Source: Xiphias gladius
Taxonomy: Eukaryota > Chordata > Actinopteri > Istiophoriformes > Xiphiidae
Direction: 5' to 3'
Length of the DNA: 64,000 nt
Assembly: GCF_016859285.1 (NCBI RefSeq)
Contig: NC_053406.1
Span: 7,371,001-7,435,000 of the forward strand
Shown here: one piece after another, positions 47,707 through 62,000 of the stretch
How positions within the stretch are numbered: position 1 is the first letter of the stretch
Layout of the letters: each line of letters opens with the position of its first letter
Program-made: the position numbers and the translations under genes
Notes under the pieces: generated by a model
The model's database searches: none
Told to the model about the DNA's origin: nothing
The model's input: only the letters and a program-made list of their open reading frames with translations

Positions 47707-50700
47707 TCAGAGTCAGGGATGCTTTATGCCTGTGTGTAAGCAGCACTATTGCGTGATATACTCAAAACTGTAGGCTCTCCACCTTCCCACCTGCACCTAA
47801 ACCATTTGTGAGTGGGTAAGACAAAGCAGATGCTAAGCATGTGGGTGAACAGTTGCTAACCACCACAGTAAATACAGTAATGGAACCATTAAGGTATTGT
47901 ATTAGGTTTCCAGAGGAGATGTTTGTCATAATCAAAAGCATGGACAATTATTTTCACCCACTGGTAAAATTGGAGTACTTCAGCTTAGGGTGATGGACTC
48001 GATAATATGATAAGAATTACACTATTGTGTGTGTAAGAAAGAGAGTGACTATGCAAGAGCACGTATGCTTGTGAATTCAGTGTTTTTTTTCTTTTTTTTT
48101 TCTTTTTTGCAATTGTACTGAAGCACTTTGCCATTATATAAGAGACGCTCTGCAGGGAAGCAACTAAACAGATTTTTGAGTGTATGCATCATGCAGTGGT
48201 CTCAAAACATCACAGTTCCACACACATGTACACACACTTGCCCACGCATATTTATGCACACTTGCTTGTACATGCACGCCCTTACTTTCTTGTAGTTATA
48301 CAATCATAACCAAAGAAGCCTTCTTTTTACACCAAAATGGTCAGTAATTCTCCCAAGGGCAATTGGTTCAACACAATCTATACATTTACAGTAAGGGAGT
48401 GTGGTAGGGTCATTTACCATTTAACCCCTTGACCATAATTCTCAACTGATCACACCTCACAGTGAAGAGGCTCTAAGAACCAACTAAGATCTCTGGTGTT
48501 CAAGTCACGGCCGGAGGTAACGTACTCTATTTCATAGAAAGTGGAGCTGGAAATGAACCATGAATGCTCCAGAGGCAGAGGAGCCAACAAATCCTTTTCA
48601 AACCCTTGTAGCTTTGCCATTGTTGAATACCCGTTTTCATACCCTTCTGGCTCATCACTACAATCAAAAGAACAGATGACCTCGCCCTGGTTCTTTGGTT
48701 TAGAATTCAATATTAAATGTATAGGTTCAATGTAGACTCCTCACAAAGATCCATCTTTAACCAGTGGCTACACAAGCTGCTTGGCCATTAACTAGTTTCT
48801 TGACAACCATTGAATGAATTGCCATGAAATTTGGTACGAAGCAGACAGTCGTGGTCCCTCGGAGGTGAATCCTATAACGACCTTGATGGTCTCCTGACAT
48901 TTCGTCCAGGACCACCAACTGGACAAAATCCTAAACAGACCCAACACTTTAGCTAATTACAGGATGTCTTTAACACTAGCGACCAAGTTCCTAACTGCCT
49001 CAGCTCATCTTCAGTGTTTTACTGGACCATCTGTCAGCTTGGTCTCGCACACAGGTTACTTTGCTGCATTGTATGAAGATGCAGCATACACCCATAACGA
49101 TGGGTGTGGCCTATTACTACATTTGGATCCTGAGTTCCAAGGTGGCGCCCTTTTATGAAACTGGCCCACAGCATATATGCCAAAAGAAGTTCTTCCTCTT
49201 CTTGGATGATATATCTATGTTAGTGTCACTTTTTCTGGCACAACCAACTTCTCTAAGAATGAACTCCCATGGTGAAAAAAATTCATAATGTGAAAATTAA
49301 TAGTTGGACATGTGTCGAGGTTGAGGTATCCAGTCAACAGTTTTTCAGGCATTTTCTTTCTCATAACAACAGTCTATGCTTTGAGTCCTGTATATCTGTA
49401 TCTACTATAGGGCATCTTTGGGTTTAATAAACATTTTTACCTTATTTTTCAACATGAAAACTACACCTCTATAGTAGCATTTTTTTGTAAGTATATCATA
49501 ACTTTCAAAGCATGTATAAATAACTATTTTATAGAAAAGGCCTTTATACATAATTATACACTCCCCATCTTTTTATCCAGTAATGATATCCCGCTAATCC
49601 ATGGTTATTTAGGTGCTGTTCTTGGTAATTAAAAAAAAAGTTTAATTTATTTCTACATCTGCCTTTATGCAGAATTGTTGACCTCTCTTCTTAGCAGTTA
49701 TTAATACTCTATTGTTTTCAGTACCTCAAATGTACAACAAAATTAAATTGTAATTTGTGGGCTGCAATCTAAGGTGTTAATATAATATTAATTATTGACA
49801 TGGACTTTAGGCAAACTTTAAGTAAATTTCACATCAAGTTCTGTAAACTGAAACTTTTGTCTGTGTTTGTTTTACACTGATAGACTCAATAAATTAGTCC
49901 TGTCAACGCCATAGTCATTCTTGTATCTATAAATATTTTATGATTGCTCTTCTGGCTGTGCTATTGAACAGAGGACCTTCATATCATATCATATCGTATT
50001 GCTGTTTTTATAAACTACGCCAAAAAGACTGCCTTGTAGTTCTTTTTCCTATATTGTATGAGAACAAACAAAAATCTGTTGAGCATCTCAAGTACCAAGG
50101 TGTTCAGAGTCAAAAAAGATTTGATGCTTATCCATAGTAATGGTGAATTAATCACTTCCCTTTTACTTGTGCTCGATAAGGACATATTTTTATAATAATT
50201 CTCAATGTAGATCTACACGGCAGTCTCGACCAACTATCGTGGCAAACAAATGTCATGCTGATATATTCTGTAATGTTGTTTAACACAGTAGAACCTGTCT
50301 GAAACATGTCCTTAAATCTAGGCAAAATTCAAACCTATGCCAACCTATACCATCTATTTCAATGAATCCCCTGGCTTCTTGATGATATTGGATTTCATAG
50401 GTGCCATACTTTTTACTGGAATATAGCTTAAAACTGTTTAACACTGTAAAATTAAGCACTTACAAAGTAGAGAGCAAAGAAGAGGCAGAAATGCACAAAA
50501 TAAGACTCTTTCTATATTTCACAACAACCACTGTCCCTTGCTCTTTTCATGCCATCTCACTTTCCTAACCTGAAAACGCAGTTATCAGCTCACTCCGTTT
50601 GATGGCAGATCAGAGCAAGTTGTGAAGAGACAGGTAGTAAAATAAAGCAGGAAACGAAAGCCTCATTTCTGTCTTTTCACGTTCCCATGTCATTGTTGAA

Positions 50701-53700
50701 GAACTCCTGCTCAACCTCCTCTATAACTCTAACTAAAAACTACCTCTCGATCTCTTACTCTCTTGCTTATTGTCTTTGTGTTTGTGTGTGGGTGTATGCA
50801 CATGTAAGTGAGCATCATGGTTTTGCATGTGTTGTATAAGCCAGTGTTTTTTTTTTTTTTTTTTTTTTTTGCATAGACAAACATTTTACACCCTACATGA
50901 ATATATATTAGCTGCTACTAAACTAATAAAATAAGCGTTGCATTAGCATCAGATCCCAGAACTCATTTGACATTCAATTTATGACATACTTTAAATTATA
51001 AACTTGAGGCCCTATTTTATATGTGCAGTGCTGCTTAAACTAGGACAGCACACATACAACTTGCTTCAACCTCCAGCTTCTGTCAGTCACAAACACATGA
51101 AAACACACGCATACACGTGTGATGCTGGTGACAGGTGTCAGGATGCTTTCTGGATAACTGTGGCACTAACATGGCTCTGGTCGGTTCAACACATTTCAAC
51201 AGCCCAGGGATTTTTTTATTAGCTGCAAGCAAGTGATGGAAGTTGAAAGCTGCATGAATGAGAACAAAGTTAACTGTTATTTAAATGTAAGATGTAAATC
51301 TTTCTAGTGCTTCTAAATTGCTGACTCTAGTAAATCAGGACACCAATATTACCTTGCCAAGTATGTCCAAGCCCTAGTTGGCCTGCCTGATCACATGGAT
51401 TGACCTAGACTTATATTTGGATGCTCAGAATTGGATTATTGCTAACATGAAAATCAAGGCTACCAACCTACATTTCTAACTGACCTGCAGTGACAATATC
51501 CAGATAGGCCAAAAAAATGAAAGAAAACATGCAAGTTCAGTGAAGGTGGGGATTCTAATTATGCAAATATCAGTTCAACTGAAAATAAATATAGGATGAG
51601 GTGAATTGTGTATTGGTTTCATATCCCTCATTCCTTACATGTGTCAGTTTAGTCATAAGCTGACCTGTTTTTCGTCTACATATGATGGGCAAAGGTTTGT
51701 CGTAATTATTTAAACGTTACTTTTTACAAACACTGAACATTACTCTATTATTTTCTGATTATAGTACAAACAGTCTTCTATCAGCAGGTAAGGCAGTAAG
51801 CCCCTGAAGGAGTGAAGCCAAAATTAGGAGGCAGGTCTGGCACATTAAATCCAGTTCATGTAGTCCTTGATTGTCTAGTACTGTTTATTATAACAATATC
51901 AAGTTGTTGTTTTTGCTGGGTTTTTTTTGGATTGGATAGCCGACAGAAAGATCCTACCCACATAAACACATGTCAAACTGAAGTGAGTTCATGATCCAAT
52001 TCTAGAGTGAGCAAAGACAGAGGCAGATTCCTATTATGAGCAACAGCCATGACGGAAAAAACAGGGGGAGCAGAGCAGAGGAAGAAGAATATTAGAGAGA
52101 CATATGCATAATCCTTGTTGCACCAATATATTACAATACAGTGCATTGAGATAGTTTCTATGATATCACATGATAGGCATTAGGTTATCACATTATGGCC
52201 ATGCTGTTACAGCCCAAGTAACAAAGGCAGTGTTGTGCAGATATTGCATGATAATGTTTGTTCTCTGATGAATTCAGTTTCGCTCAGCTGTGTAGGAACA
52301 GTACATATCTGAGCTCTGCATTATGCCACAGTAAAATAAAGGTAATTTAAAGCCATCACCATATCTGAGCTTTATAAAGCCTCCTGCCCTTTGGTGAAAT
52401 GATGAGACTCATTTCATTTCACTACGTGCATGCATCAAATATCCGGCACTGTTTCTGATTGCACTGTTCTTTCCTTCCGTCACAACAGCGCGGTGGAAGG
52501 TTGGCGTGAGATGAGGCTGAAAGTATTTACTGTGGTATGGGAGTGTGGCACTCTCTGTAGGCCTCAGTGTTTGCCCAATGTTCTATAAGCAGCATGTAAC
52601 AGATTGCATGTTCGAGTGAGTGATTGGAGCAGAAATGCTGCCACAACATGCTACAGTGAAATAATTGGTACATTGGATATCAATGTTACGATGCATAGCC
52701 AGAGAGAGGGAACCGAACATAGTAACAGGAGGAGTGGTTGAATAGATGCCAGAGATACACTGCTAACCACAGAGAAAGCACATGGGGATGACTAGTGAAA
52801 TAAGAAGAATAACAAGCAGTGGATGATAAAAGAGGGGATGAGATTTCATCAGTTTTTAGCTGTTTTCACCAGAGTCATAAAACAAGGTGGATGTTAAGGA
52901 GAGAACTGACAGCCAGGTACGTAAAGATAGGTGAAATGGGAAGAGCAAGGAGGGAACATTCACTGATAGACTGAACCAAGGAGTGGGGGGCACAAACAAG
53001 GTGATGACGAGAGTGAAAACAGAGCAAAGAAAAGAGGAGAGGAGGTGGGGAGGAAATAATGACAGACATTGACCATGAACAGAATACGTCTGGGTTTGCA
53101 CAGAGACGTAAAAGCACAGTGTGATTGAAAAAGAACAGGGCCATGTAAGGAGTAATGGTCTATCTCATGACAAAGGCAGGAAATGACACAAAGCTCTCTC
53201 TTTCTCTGTTGCTGCTCTCTGTCCTCTCTGTGTCTCTGTGTCTTACCACAGCTCTCTCTGTTTCCTTCAGTGCGTGGCTTGATTATGATGCCTTCGGCAA
53301 GGTGCTAATGTTAAATCAGCATTATAAAATCTTATGCTAGGTTGCTGGCTTGAGGGAACCAAGCCATAAATTAAGGCTCTCCTGTTCATTGCCTTCACTC
53401 TAGGCCTGAATCTTTACGCCAACCATCTGCTATCTGCCTGCACCTGTCTAGTGCAAGTGTCTTCCCTCTTCCCTGCTCCCCTTGTCCTTTCAACCTTCTT
53501 CCCCCTCTCTCCTCATATTACATCCATCCACTGTATAAAGTTTTCCTTATCTGCTATTCTTTACCTCCAATCATCCATCAATCAACCCCACTCTCAACCC
53601 TCTTTCTCTTAGTGTAATGTAACCCAAGTCCTTATTGCAGCACAGCAAAGCCACAAGGAGATGCCATGGGGGCTTGGGGTCAGATTAGTTAAGTTGCTGA

Positions 53701-56439
53701 AAGCTTTTGACAGAGAAAGAGACAGAGACACAGATTGGCAGTAATAGGTACAAAGGAAAGGGTTAGTGGTGATGAAATACAGGAGAAAAATGGTAAGAAA
53801 GAAATTAAGGTGGTGAGGAATGGAAAACAGATACATAGGGAATTGGAAACACGAGATTAGAAACCAGAAGTAAAGACCCGTGCAACAGACAGGATGCGAT
53901 TACCAATGGCAGATGCAGGAGTCAAAATCATTCTGTTCATCACTCCTTGCTCTTCCTCGGAAATCATACATTTGATTCCTGTTTTACTGATCCTGTGAAA
54001 GTGCCCGCCCTCAGAATAGGCAAAATATCCCTATATCGGAATATTTTAACCACCATATTTGACTGTTTGTTTTATGCACTGTTTTACTCTTCCATGCAGT
54101 TTTGTGGGTCACCCAGCATCTCAGAAGAGGTCAACATCACCCAGGCTATGCACAGCATGGCAGCAAACGTCCTGACCTCAACCTGGGACATTGTCAATAC
54201 CTTGAACAGCTCCTGAGCCGTGTTATCATAAAGAGTCTAAAGGGTCAGATCCCATTACTTCGGTAGAGGTCAATTTGATAGCAAACATAGGGGAACATTA
54301 TCTGATGAGGTTGGTGATCCAGAATTTAGAAACAGGTTGCTTGTTGAATCAGATTTAATTATTAGGAATTCATATTTCTAAGCCACCTTTGAAAAAGTTT
54401 ATGCAGGAAAGAAAACTGTCTAGTTGGTGATTTTCCTCAACTTTATCTGCTTGCGACATCCGTTGTGCATCAGTCTAAAGTAATATTGGTGCTAGATTGG
54501 ACCATGGGTGGAAAAAGAGAGTTAAGCCTTAAAGTGAGGCTTGCAATTAACCAGTCAGTTCTCCGCCCAGTTCACACCTTTGGTCATTTGCTATGTATTC
54601 TCTAAGATCCATTGCGATCTCCCTGCTATTGCCTAGTAAAAGTACTACTAGTCTGCTATAATTGCCTATATGCCTTGAAAAGGACCAGTAGCTAGCAGAT
54701 AGATGAATGGATAGATATTTGCCTTATCCTAAAGGTTTAGAGTTTTTTTGTCACTGAAGAAGTGGTTTGGTAACTGCAACTCTTCCAGGCTGCAGTGTGT
54801 TGCGCTCTTGGCAGCTGTCTGCAGCTAAAGGTGTAGCCCTTCAAAATAGCCAAGATTAAGTATGGTCCTTTTATATTTTTGTAAACAACTTGCACTATAA
54901 GTATAGCAATGGCAAATAGAAGACCATGTATATATGGTTAGTATTTTATATTATTAAAATGCCAAAATTATTCACACCTTAATTCATTTGTATTTTAATC
55001 ATTAATTACATACCTGTACATATTTGAATTTATGTATGAATATACTTTTTTTTCTCAGATTGTTGCATAAAATTGTCTGTGTTAGATTGTAACAGTTTTT
55101 GGTGGTGGACTTGAAGGCAAACAGATGTTTTAAATACCTCCAGACCTCTGGGCTACAGTGTATAGTGCTTATGCAAGTCTATATATTTTCAAATGTGATG
55201 TAGAAAATGACCCTGAATCAATACACTGACATTTCTAAATGTATGGATTTGTCCAGCTGCTTTTCCCCTCAGTTTCAAGGTGAAATGCTAAGTATGTTAG
55301 CAACCCATTTTAGCATAACTGAGGCACTTGAGTTTATCAGCTTGCCAAGTTCAAATACCTTACATGACATAATGCAAACAAATACATTTAAAACATTGTG
55401 ATATCTGTTTAATGTGACCTGCACATCTTCCGGCACTGAAATGCTAAATGCGACAGAGAAAATTACCCTATGATTTCATTATCCACTCAGGCTGAGCCCA
55501 ACCATTTCTTTCCAGACCACTGGGTTTATCTGAGATTGCTACATAATTCACATGCTCACAGACACACACATACACACTGTGATGTTTAATTCCAATAGGT
55601 TACGCCTGCTACATTATGTGATTATTCTCTTTTATAGCATTTTCACTGTTTGCTTCATTCAAACAAAAATTTCGCTCTCTCCATCTGTGAGTGTGCTTGC
55701 ATCTTAATTAGTGTGAGGAGTGAGAATAAGTGCTCACTCTCTCTCTGTCGGCCTGCATGCATGTCTTTCCTGGTGTTTTGGTGTGGTCTGTCAGCTCACT
55801 GCAACAAACAGGTGCCAGCACCTTTAGATAAACATCAGAAAGCTCTCTCTTTGCTGCTGTTGCCATTCTGACAGGTCCATCATCATCGCATCCATTTGAG
55901 CTTTCTCTATTGCCGCCTGTGTCTTTCTGTGTCTCTGCCTATCTATCTGTAGGGATTGGGGATATGGTAAATAGACAAAGTACAGTGAAACAGAGAAACA
56001 TTAAATATGCTGGAATGTAGTTCAGCATTTTCAATTGATGATTTGATATATTTGGTCTTATTTCCACTGCTCGAATTCACAGTCCTTTAAGTGGAAAGAA
56101 GAGGAAATTAATCTTTGCTGCGTTAAGATGAGTATGAGACGTTGCAAGAGGTTATGTTATTCTTCTGCAGGGTTATCATCACCATTTGTTTTGTTCCCTC
56201 TATCATATGTGATGCAGGTTTTGTGCTGTTCTTTTATTTCTGAAGCAGTGTCATGATGAAAATGGATCATGAGTTTCATGGCAGCCTAGTGTTTATCAAA
56301 GTCTCCTCTGGATGGAGAATCACAGAGGCAAGGGGGGGGGGAGTTATTTTTACACTCCTCCCTCCCATCGCCACCTCTGCTCCTGTGTGCCCAATGCACA
56401 AACATTTTGGGGAAGCTGCTGTATACGTATATGCACAAT

Positions 56440-56482
<43 letters not shown>

Positions 56483-57175
56483 CGTGTTTGCATGAAAGAT
56501 TGATGTCGGCCTAAGTACCTGCCAAGCTGCATCAGGCCAGGCATACACTGACGGGGGGGGCAGATACCTCAGATAGAGATGCCTATCAATAATGCAACCT
56601 CCACTAAGCTCACTATTGAGGGAGGGCAAGATGGGAATGATTTTATGAAATGGAGGGATGGAAGGAGAGAATAACTAGGATAGAGTTTGATTTTAAGACT
56701 TGGGTATGGGCTAAGGAAAGACAGAGAAGAGAAAGAGGTAGGGAACACAGAGACAGAGATGAAATAAAGAGTTAATGGTGCAAAAGAATAAATTGTGATG
56801 GTAACAAAGAAAAGCAAAATAGAGGACAGAAATACAGATATGTAAGAAAAAGTCAAATAAAAAATAGTGGTGGAGGTGTTAAAGAAGTTTTAGAGTAATA
56901 AAGGAAGAAGGCACATAAGAATGGAGAAGATAAATGGAGGCTAAAAAGGGAATATGTGAATACTGTGCTTCCATTATGTCCAAATTGTATGCAAACACAT
57001 GCAGAGCTGCCACACTGATTAAAAAAAAGAAATTCTTACATCTCATTAAAAATTCAAAGTTTTCATCTCACTACAAGGAACTACACAGATCAGCAACAAT
57101 CTATAGATCTATCTATCTATCTATACCACAGATATATACACAAACACACACACCCACCCAAAGACACACACATAC

Positions 57176-57207
<32 letters not shown>

Positions 57208-59033
57208 ATATATATATATATGTATGTATGTATATATATATATATATATATACACACACATACACACAAGGAGTACAGACTCTCACTGAGGAAATCATGC
57301 AACATTATAACGTAGCTTTCTTTCTGTGGTTGAACAACAGAATGGACAAACTGCATTGCAGTTTCTGCATACTAATGACAATGTCATCTGTATTCCGTAG
57401 AAAAAGCAATATGTTAGATGCTAGTTCTAAAAGGAAGTCGATTAGCTAATTGAAATGGCCACACTCCCCCATCTCTGCAGTAGCAGCAACAACACAATTT
57501 TAATTATTATATAATTACGGCGTCTGATATGGATTATGATTATATTATTATTTTGCATTTGGGGAAATAAGCTTAGTCGCATTCTATCCAAGAGTTACAT
57601 AAGAAGATTGATATCACTCTCATGTCTGTATTGTAAATATGCAGCTGTAGTGTAGTTTAAACAAACGAGAAATAACATGTTAATAAGTGAGCTTGAGAGG
57701 TACTGGTAGGTGAATTTTATTTATTTGAAACAGAACCAGGCTAGCTGTTTCCCTCTGTTTCCAGTCTTTTTGCTAAGCTAAGCTAACTGGCTACTGGCTG
57801 TATATTTAGCAACATGCATGAAAGTGGTATCAGTCTTCTTATCTAATTCTTGGGAAGAAAGCAAAATTTCCCAAACTGTTTTAACTATTCTTTTAACTCT
57901 CCAGTGAATTGTGAATTTTATTTTACAAGATAGCTTCAGCTTAAAAAACCTATGAGTTATATACTGTGTGAGTATATGACTGTCCAGGATCAGAAATAAT
58001 GTGTGGTTTTATCTGCTTACAATTAGAAATATTAGATACTTTACTTTACTGTTACAGGTGTTCTTCTTATAATGAGAAAACTTTTATTGTCATGAGATAC
58101 TTCTTTTCCATTTTAACAAAATTGAGTTTTGTCCTAATGGAGAAAAGGTTTTTAGTTTCGTCGTACTTGGCTTTTTTTTTGCTGAAGGCATGTTGACATT
58201 TTATAGTAGGAAAAGCAGAGGTGTAAATAATAAAATCAATAATGCCTGAAATCCATTTAGCTGGCATTGTAAATGGTAGGTCACTGTAACAATGTTATGT
58301 ATTACTTGGACACTTGAATAGAACAGAGCCATCGTTAATGTCATTAGTTATAACCATTAACACCTGTGCTTTTCCTACAATGGCAAGTTAAAATGTCTGC
58401 TGCGGAAAAGGCCTATCAGATACATTGTCATTAATTCAATACATCCTTCAATTTACATCAAAATGTTAAAAATAAAATTCATGTTTGCTTTGGAAAGGAA
58501 TTTAATTTAGCGCTCTGCTAGATGTACTCTGTCTGTAGTAAAGATAAGAAACATCTGTTATCAAACTTTGCCAAAATTCAGTTGTTATAATACATTAAAC
58601 CAATTCTTCAGCCAATTAGCCAGTTTCATATTTCAGTAACTGGTAAAAGTTGTTGTCCGAACATTTTTCAAAATCTTCATCTAGCCAGAAATGTTCTACC
58701 GCACATAATGCGTTAGCATCCATGTGTCACGCCCTCCACCATGGAGGGACTTTATGTGACCACAGTATGCCCTCTGCTGTGATTTCATTATCCAGTGAAG
58801 AGTGAGAGCCAAGCGACGTGGATGACATAATGTCCCTACTGTAACTACCGAGCCAAGTCAAACAAGGCTAATAAGACTGCCCCGTGTGTGTATGTGTGTG
58901 CAAGAGAGAGTGTATGGCCCATTAGCTCTAAAGAACTATCTCCTCCAGAGTTCCTGTTTTGCTAATGGGAGAGGAGAACTCAGAGTGTTCTTTATCATGA
59001 TTTAGTTCTCGCTTTATGTGTATGTGTGAGTGA

Positions 59034-59071
<38 letters not shown>

Positions 59072-62000
59072 TTGAGTGCATGCTTTATTTTTCAACCGAA
59101 TATTGCTCACATGTGAATGAGTAAGTATGTCAGCATGTCTGCAGGTCACTGTGTAGCGCAGGGAGGACATAGTTCTGAGTGGACTTAAGTGGTGCTGCTA
59201 TGTCATTGTTAAGCGTGTGTGTGTGCCGCTAATGTTACTGTGTTGCTATTAAGCACATCGTAATGCTCGATTAACCGCTGCTTGCCCACACATCCCCTCC
59301 TTTTGTCCATCAATAAAGTTCGTACTGTTTTGAATTTAATCTAGAGCTCACAGTGTAAATTATAAGTATCTACATGCTCTTTTCCCTCCGACTGCCGTCT
59401 GTCACCTTATACAATTTCTCCCTGTCCCGGCTACTTCTGATGCAAATTGGACCAAATGAACAGAAGCAAATCACTGAGGCTGCTGTTTGAGACTGTCACT
59501 GTTTTCTGATAGCGCTGCAAGGTGTCATCACAGCAAATTTCTCACATACTGGCCCGTGTTGATTTGAAAATGTGAAAGGGGGGTATGTGCCGTACTGCAG
59601 TGTTGGTTACCCATCATAAGTAAGGACAACTGGTGATGGAGAGGTTGCTGAGTTAAAAATATCAATCAACATTGGAGATGCCTGGCGCCTTGAAACATCT
59701 GTTTGCCTTTGAGCAATGCATTAAAAAGTCCAGGGCTGACAGTGAAGGTGCTGAGAAACTCCTTGGTGAGAATATATGTGTGGAAGCAGGTTTATGATGC
59801 TCTCACTTAACAAGTTCTGACTTTGAATAATGTCAGAAAGAAAGAATAAGGCTAACAGTGAAACATCAAGAAGCTGGTGTGCACTCGATAACATTTCAGG
59901 GTTTAATTTGTCATACTTATTTGGACTGACTTGCATTGACCAAGAAAATGGATGTAGTAAATAACACTGTGTGCCTAGTGGTATAATGCATCACAGAGAA
60001 GTGCTATAGGAAAAAATGTAGCCAAGGAGGCAGGTAATATATTCTCCTGTTCTTGCTTTTTTTAAGACAGGAGCTACATAAGTTGGGGAGAAGGGAACTG
60101 AAGCTACACTTCAGTGGATTATTCTGTTGTCACCCTGTCTTCCTGTGTTATATAGTGTACATACTGTTTTCTGGCTGCATCCTGTACTCTCCCCAACCTG
60201 TCTTCCCACTTTCTCTTTCACTTTGCAATAACCCCACTGCCATCCTTTCTTGACTTTCCCTCCCTCTCTTTCTGTCTCCTCACACGTCACCACGTATTTC
60301 TGTTTATCCTCACCCTTCTTAGCATCCCTCTTTCAACATTCTCCCCCTCTCCTCTCCAGCTCCCCTTGTATCTTTTTGCCGCATTTCAACCACTCACCCT
60401 CAGCTCTTGTATTCAGAGTAATTGAAATGGAGTACAGCTGTAAAATAAGCTTTAACTGATAATCACCAACATTACAAGCAGCCACTTAAAGGGGGAGCAA
60501 TGGGATGAAGTGACAGCTGTGAGACAGTACAAGTGCCATCAGAAGACAAAAATGAAAGGAGAGCCAATGGCTCTTTTTTCTCTTCCGGCCCTTCTGTCTC
60601 TTCATCCTTCTTTACCATCAGCTTATTCAAGTCTCTCTGTTGCTCCCTTTTTTTCTACCTTTCAAGTGCTTACGACATATGTGAAGGCTTTCTTTCCAAA
60701 ATACCACACCCATTTTGGGGGAAACGTTTTCCAAGGCTTACTATTAATATTCAGTCGTAGGTTTTACCTCTCTGACTCATGTTATTTAAATGATGGACAC
60801 CTTATTTTAGAGTTAAAAATTCCTCCTGCGACTTCTCATTTATGCTGCCTAAACACGTTTTCTGCATGCACACACATTCCCACACAGCACTTCATCCTAT
60901 ACCTGGAGTCCGTTCACTATGTAGTGCACACAAAGAAAGCTGACTGCTCGCTTTCTTCCCCTGCGTTGCTATGACACTCCATACCTCTGTTCCCCAGCCT
61001 CCATGGCCCCTGAGGGACACCCCCATGTTGTTGTCTCCTTCAGCTCCCCTCTCCTCCCTTATGTCTTTCTCTTTCTGTTCTCTTTCCTCACCTCTCCCCG
61101 TATCTCTGTTTCCCTTAGCCGTTATTTGCAACAGCAGTCTGTCGCTCTTTTCTTTTTCCCTCTCTCTCCATCTTTGTAACATGTTACAGTTGTTGCTGAC
61201 AGGCAGTTTCTTACAATAGAAATTTCTCTACCCACATTATTTGTGTCTGTCTCTGCCTCTTACTCTTTCTCTTCAGGGCTGCTTTTGAAAGCGCTGTGCA
61301 GAGCAGAGAGTTGTTAACCAGAGAGTTGAGAGTTCTTGTGTGTGTGAGGCTTTTTATGTGTATCTTTGTGTCTGTATTTGCATTCATACCCTTCTCTGTG
61401 TTTGTGTGGTTTTTCTCATTTCACTTGCACATAGGAGAAACACAACGCTGCAGTAGCTGACTGATAATGTAACTGCCAAGTCTTTCTGACTGTGTTCTGT
61501 TTTTCAGAGCGTAATAGTTAACCTGTGTTCGACAGTAGCTGCCATTCATTTCTATTATGATATTTTACTCTGAGCACGGGGAACATTCTGGACAGCTTCT
61601 GCTTATTGAGTTGCACTTTTTTTTGTTTGGTCTATTCTCATTTGCTTAAAAATGAATCTTCAATGAATTTCCTCCCTGTCCATTGCTTCGATATAAGGAT
61701 TTATGTGGATCAATAAGTGCTCAGACCTTCCCCCCAGTATCCACTTGCTCAACTATACAGTATTTCTGATAAATTGTTCGTGCTGATATTATATACACAC
61801 TATGAAAAAAAACAACTAAACCACTCACAGAGTTCTCCAAACGGTCTCATTTCTTCTTCTTAAGGTATTTATTATAATGCTGTTTCTAAGCCATGCCTCT
61901 TAATTAGAATTCAAGCCTGCAACTGATTGACAGAACTGACCTTGGATCAGCCTACACCTTGGGTAAGTGGCTGTCAGCAGCTCTGTTTAAGTGGATGGTA

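Noticed and set aside
48450-48710. 86-codon minus-strand ORF with ordinary composition
   Set aside because: It has no recognisable domain or splice partner, and it lies next to an interspersed repeat within an ankrd13b intron. A decayed retrocopy is possible but not supported.
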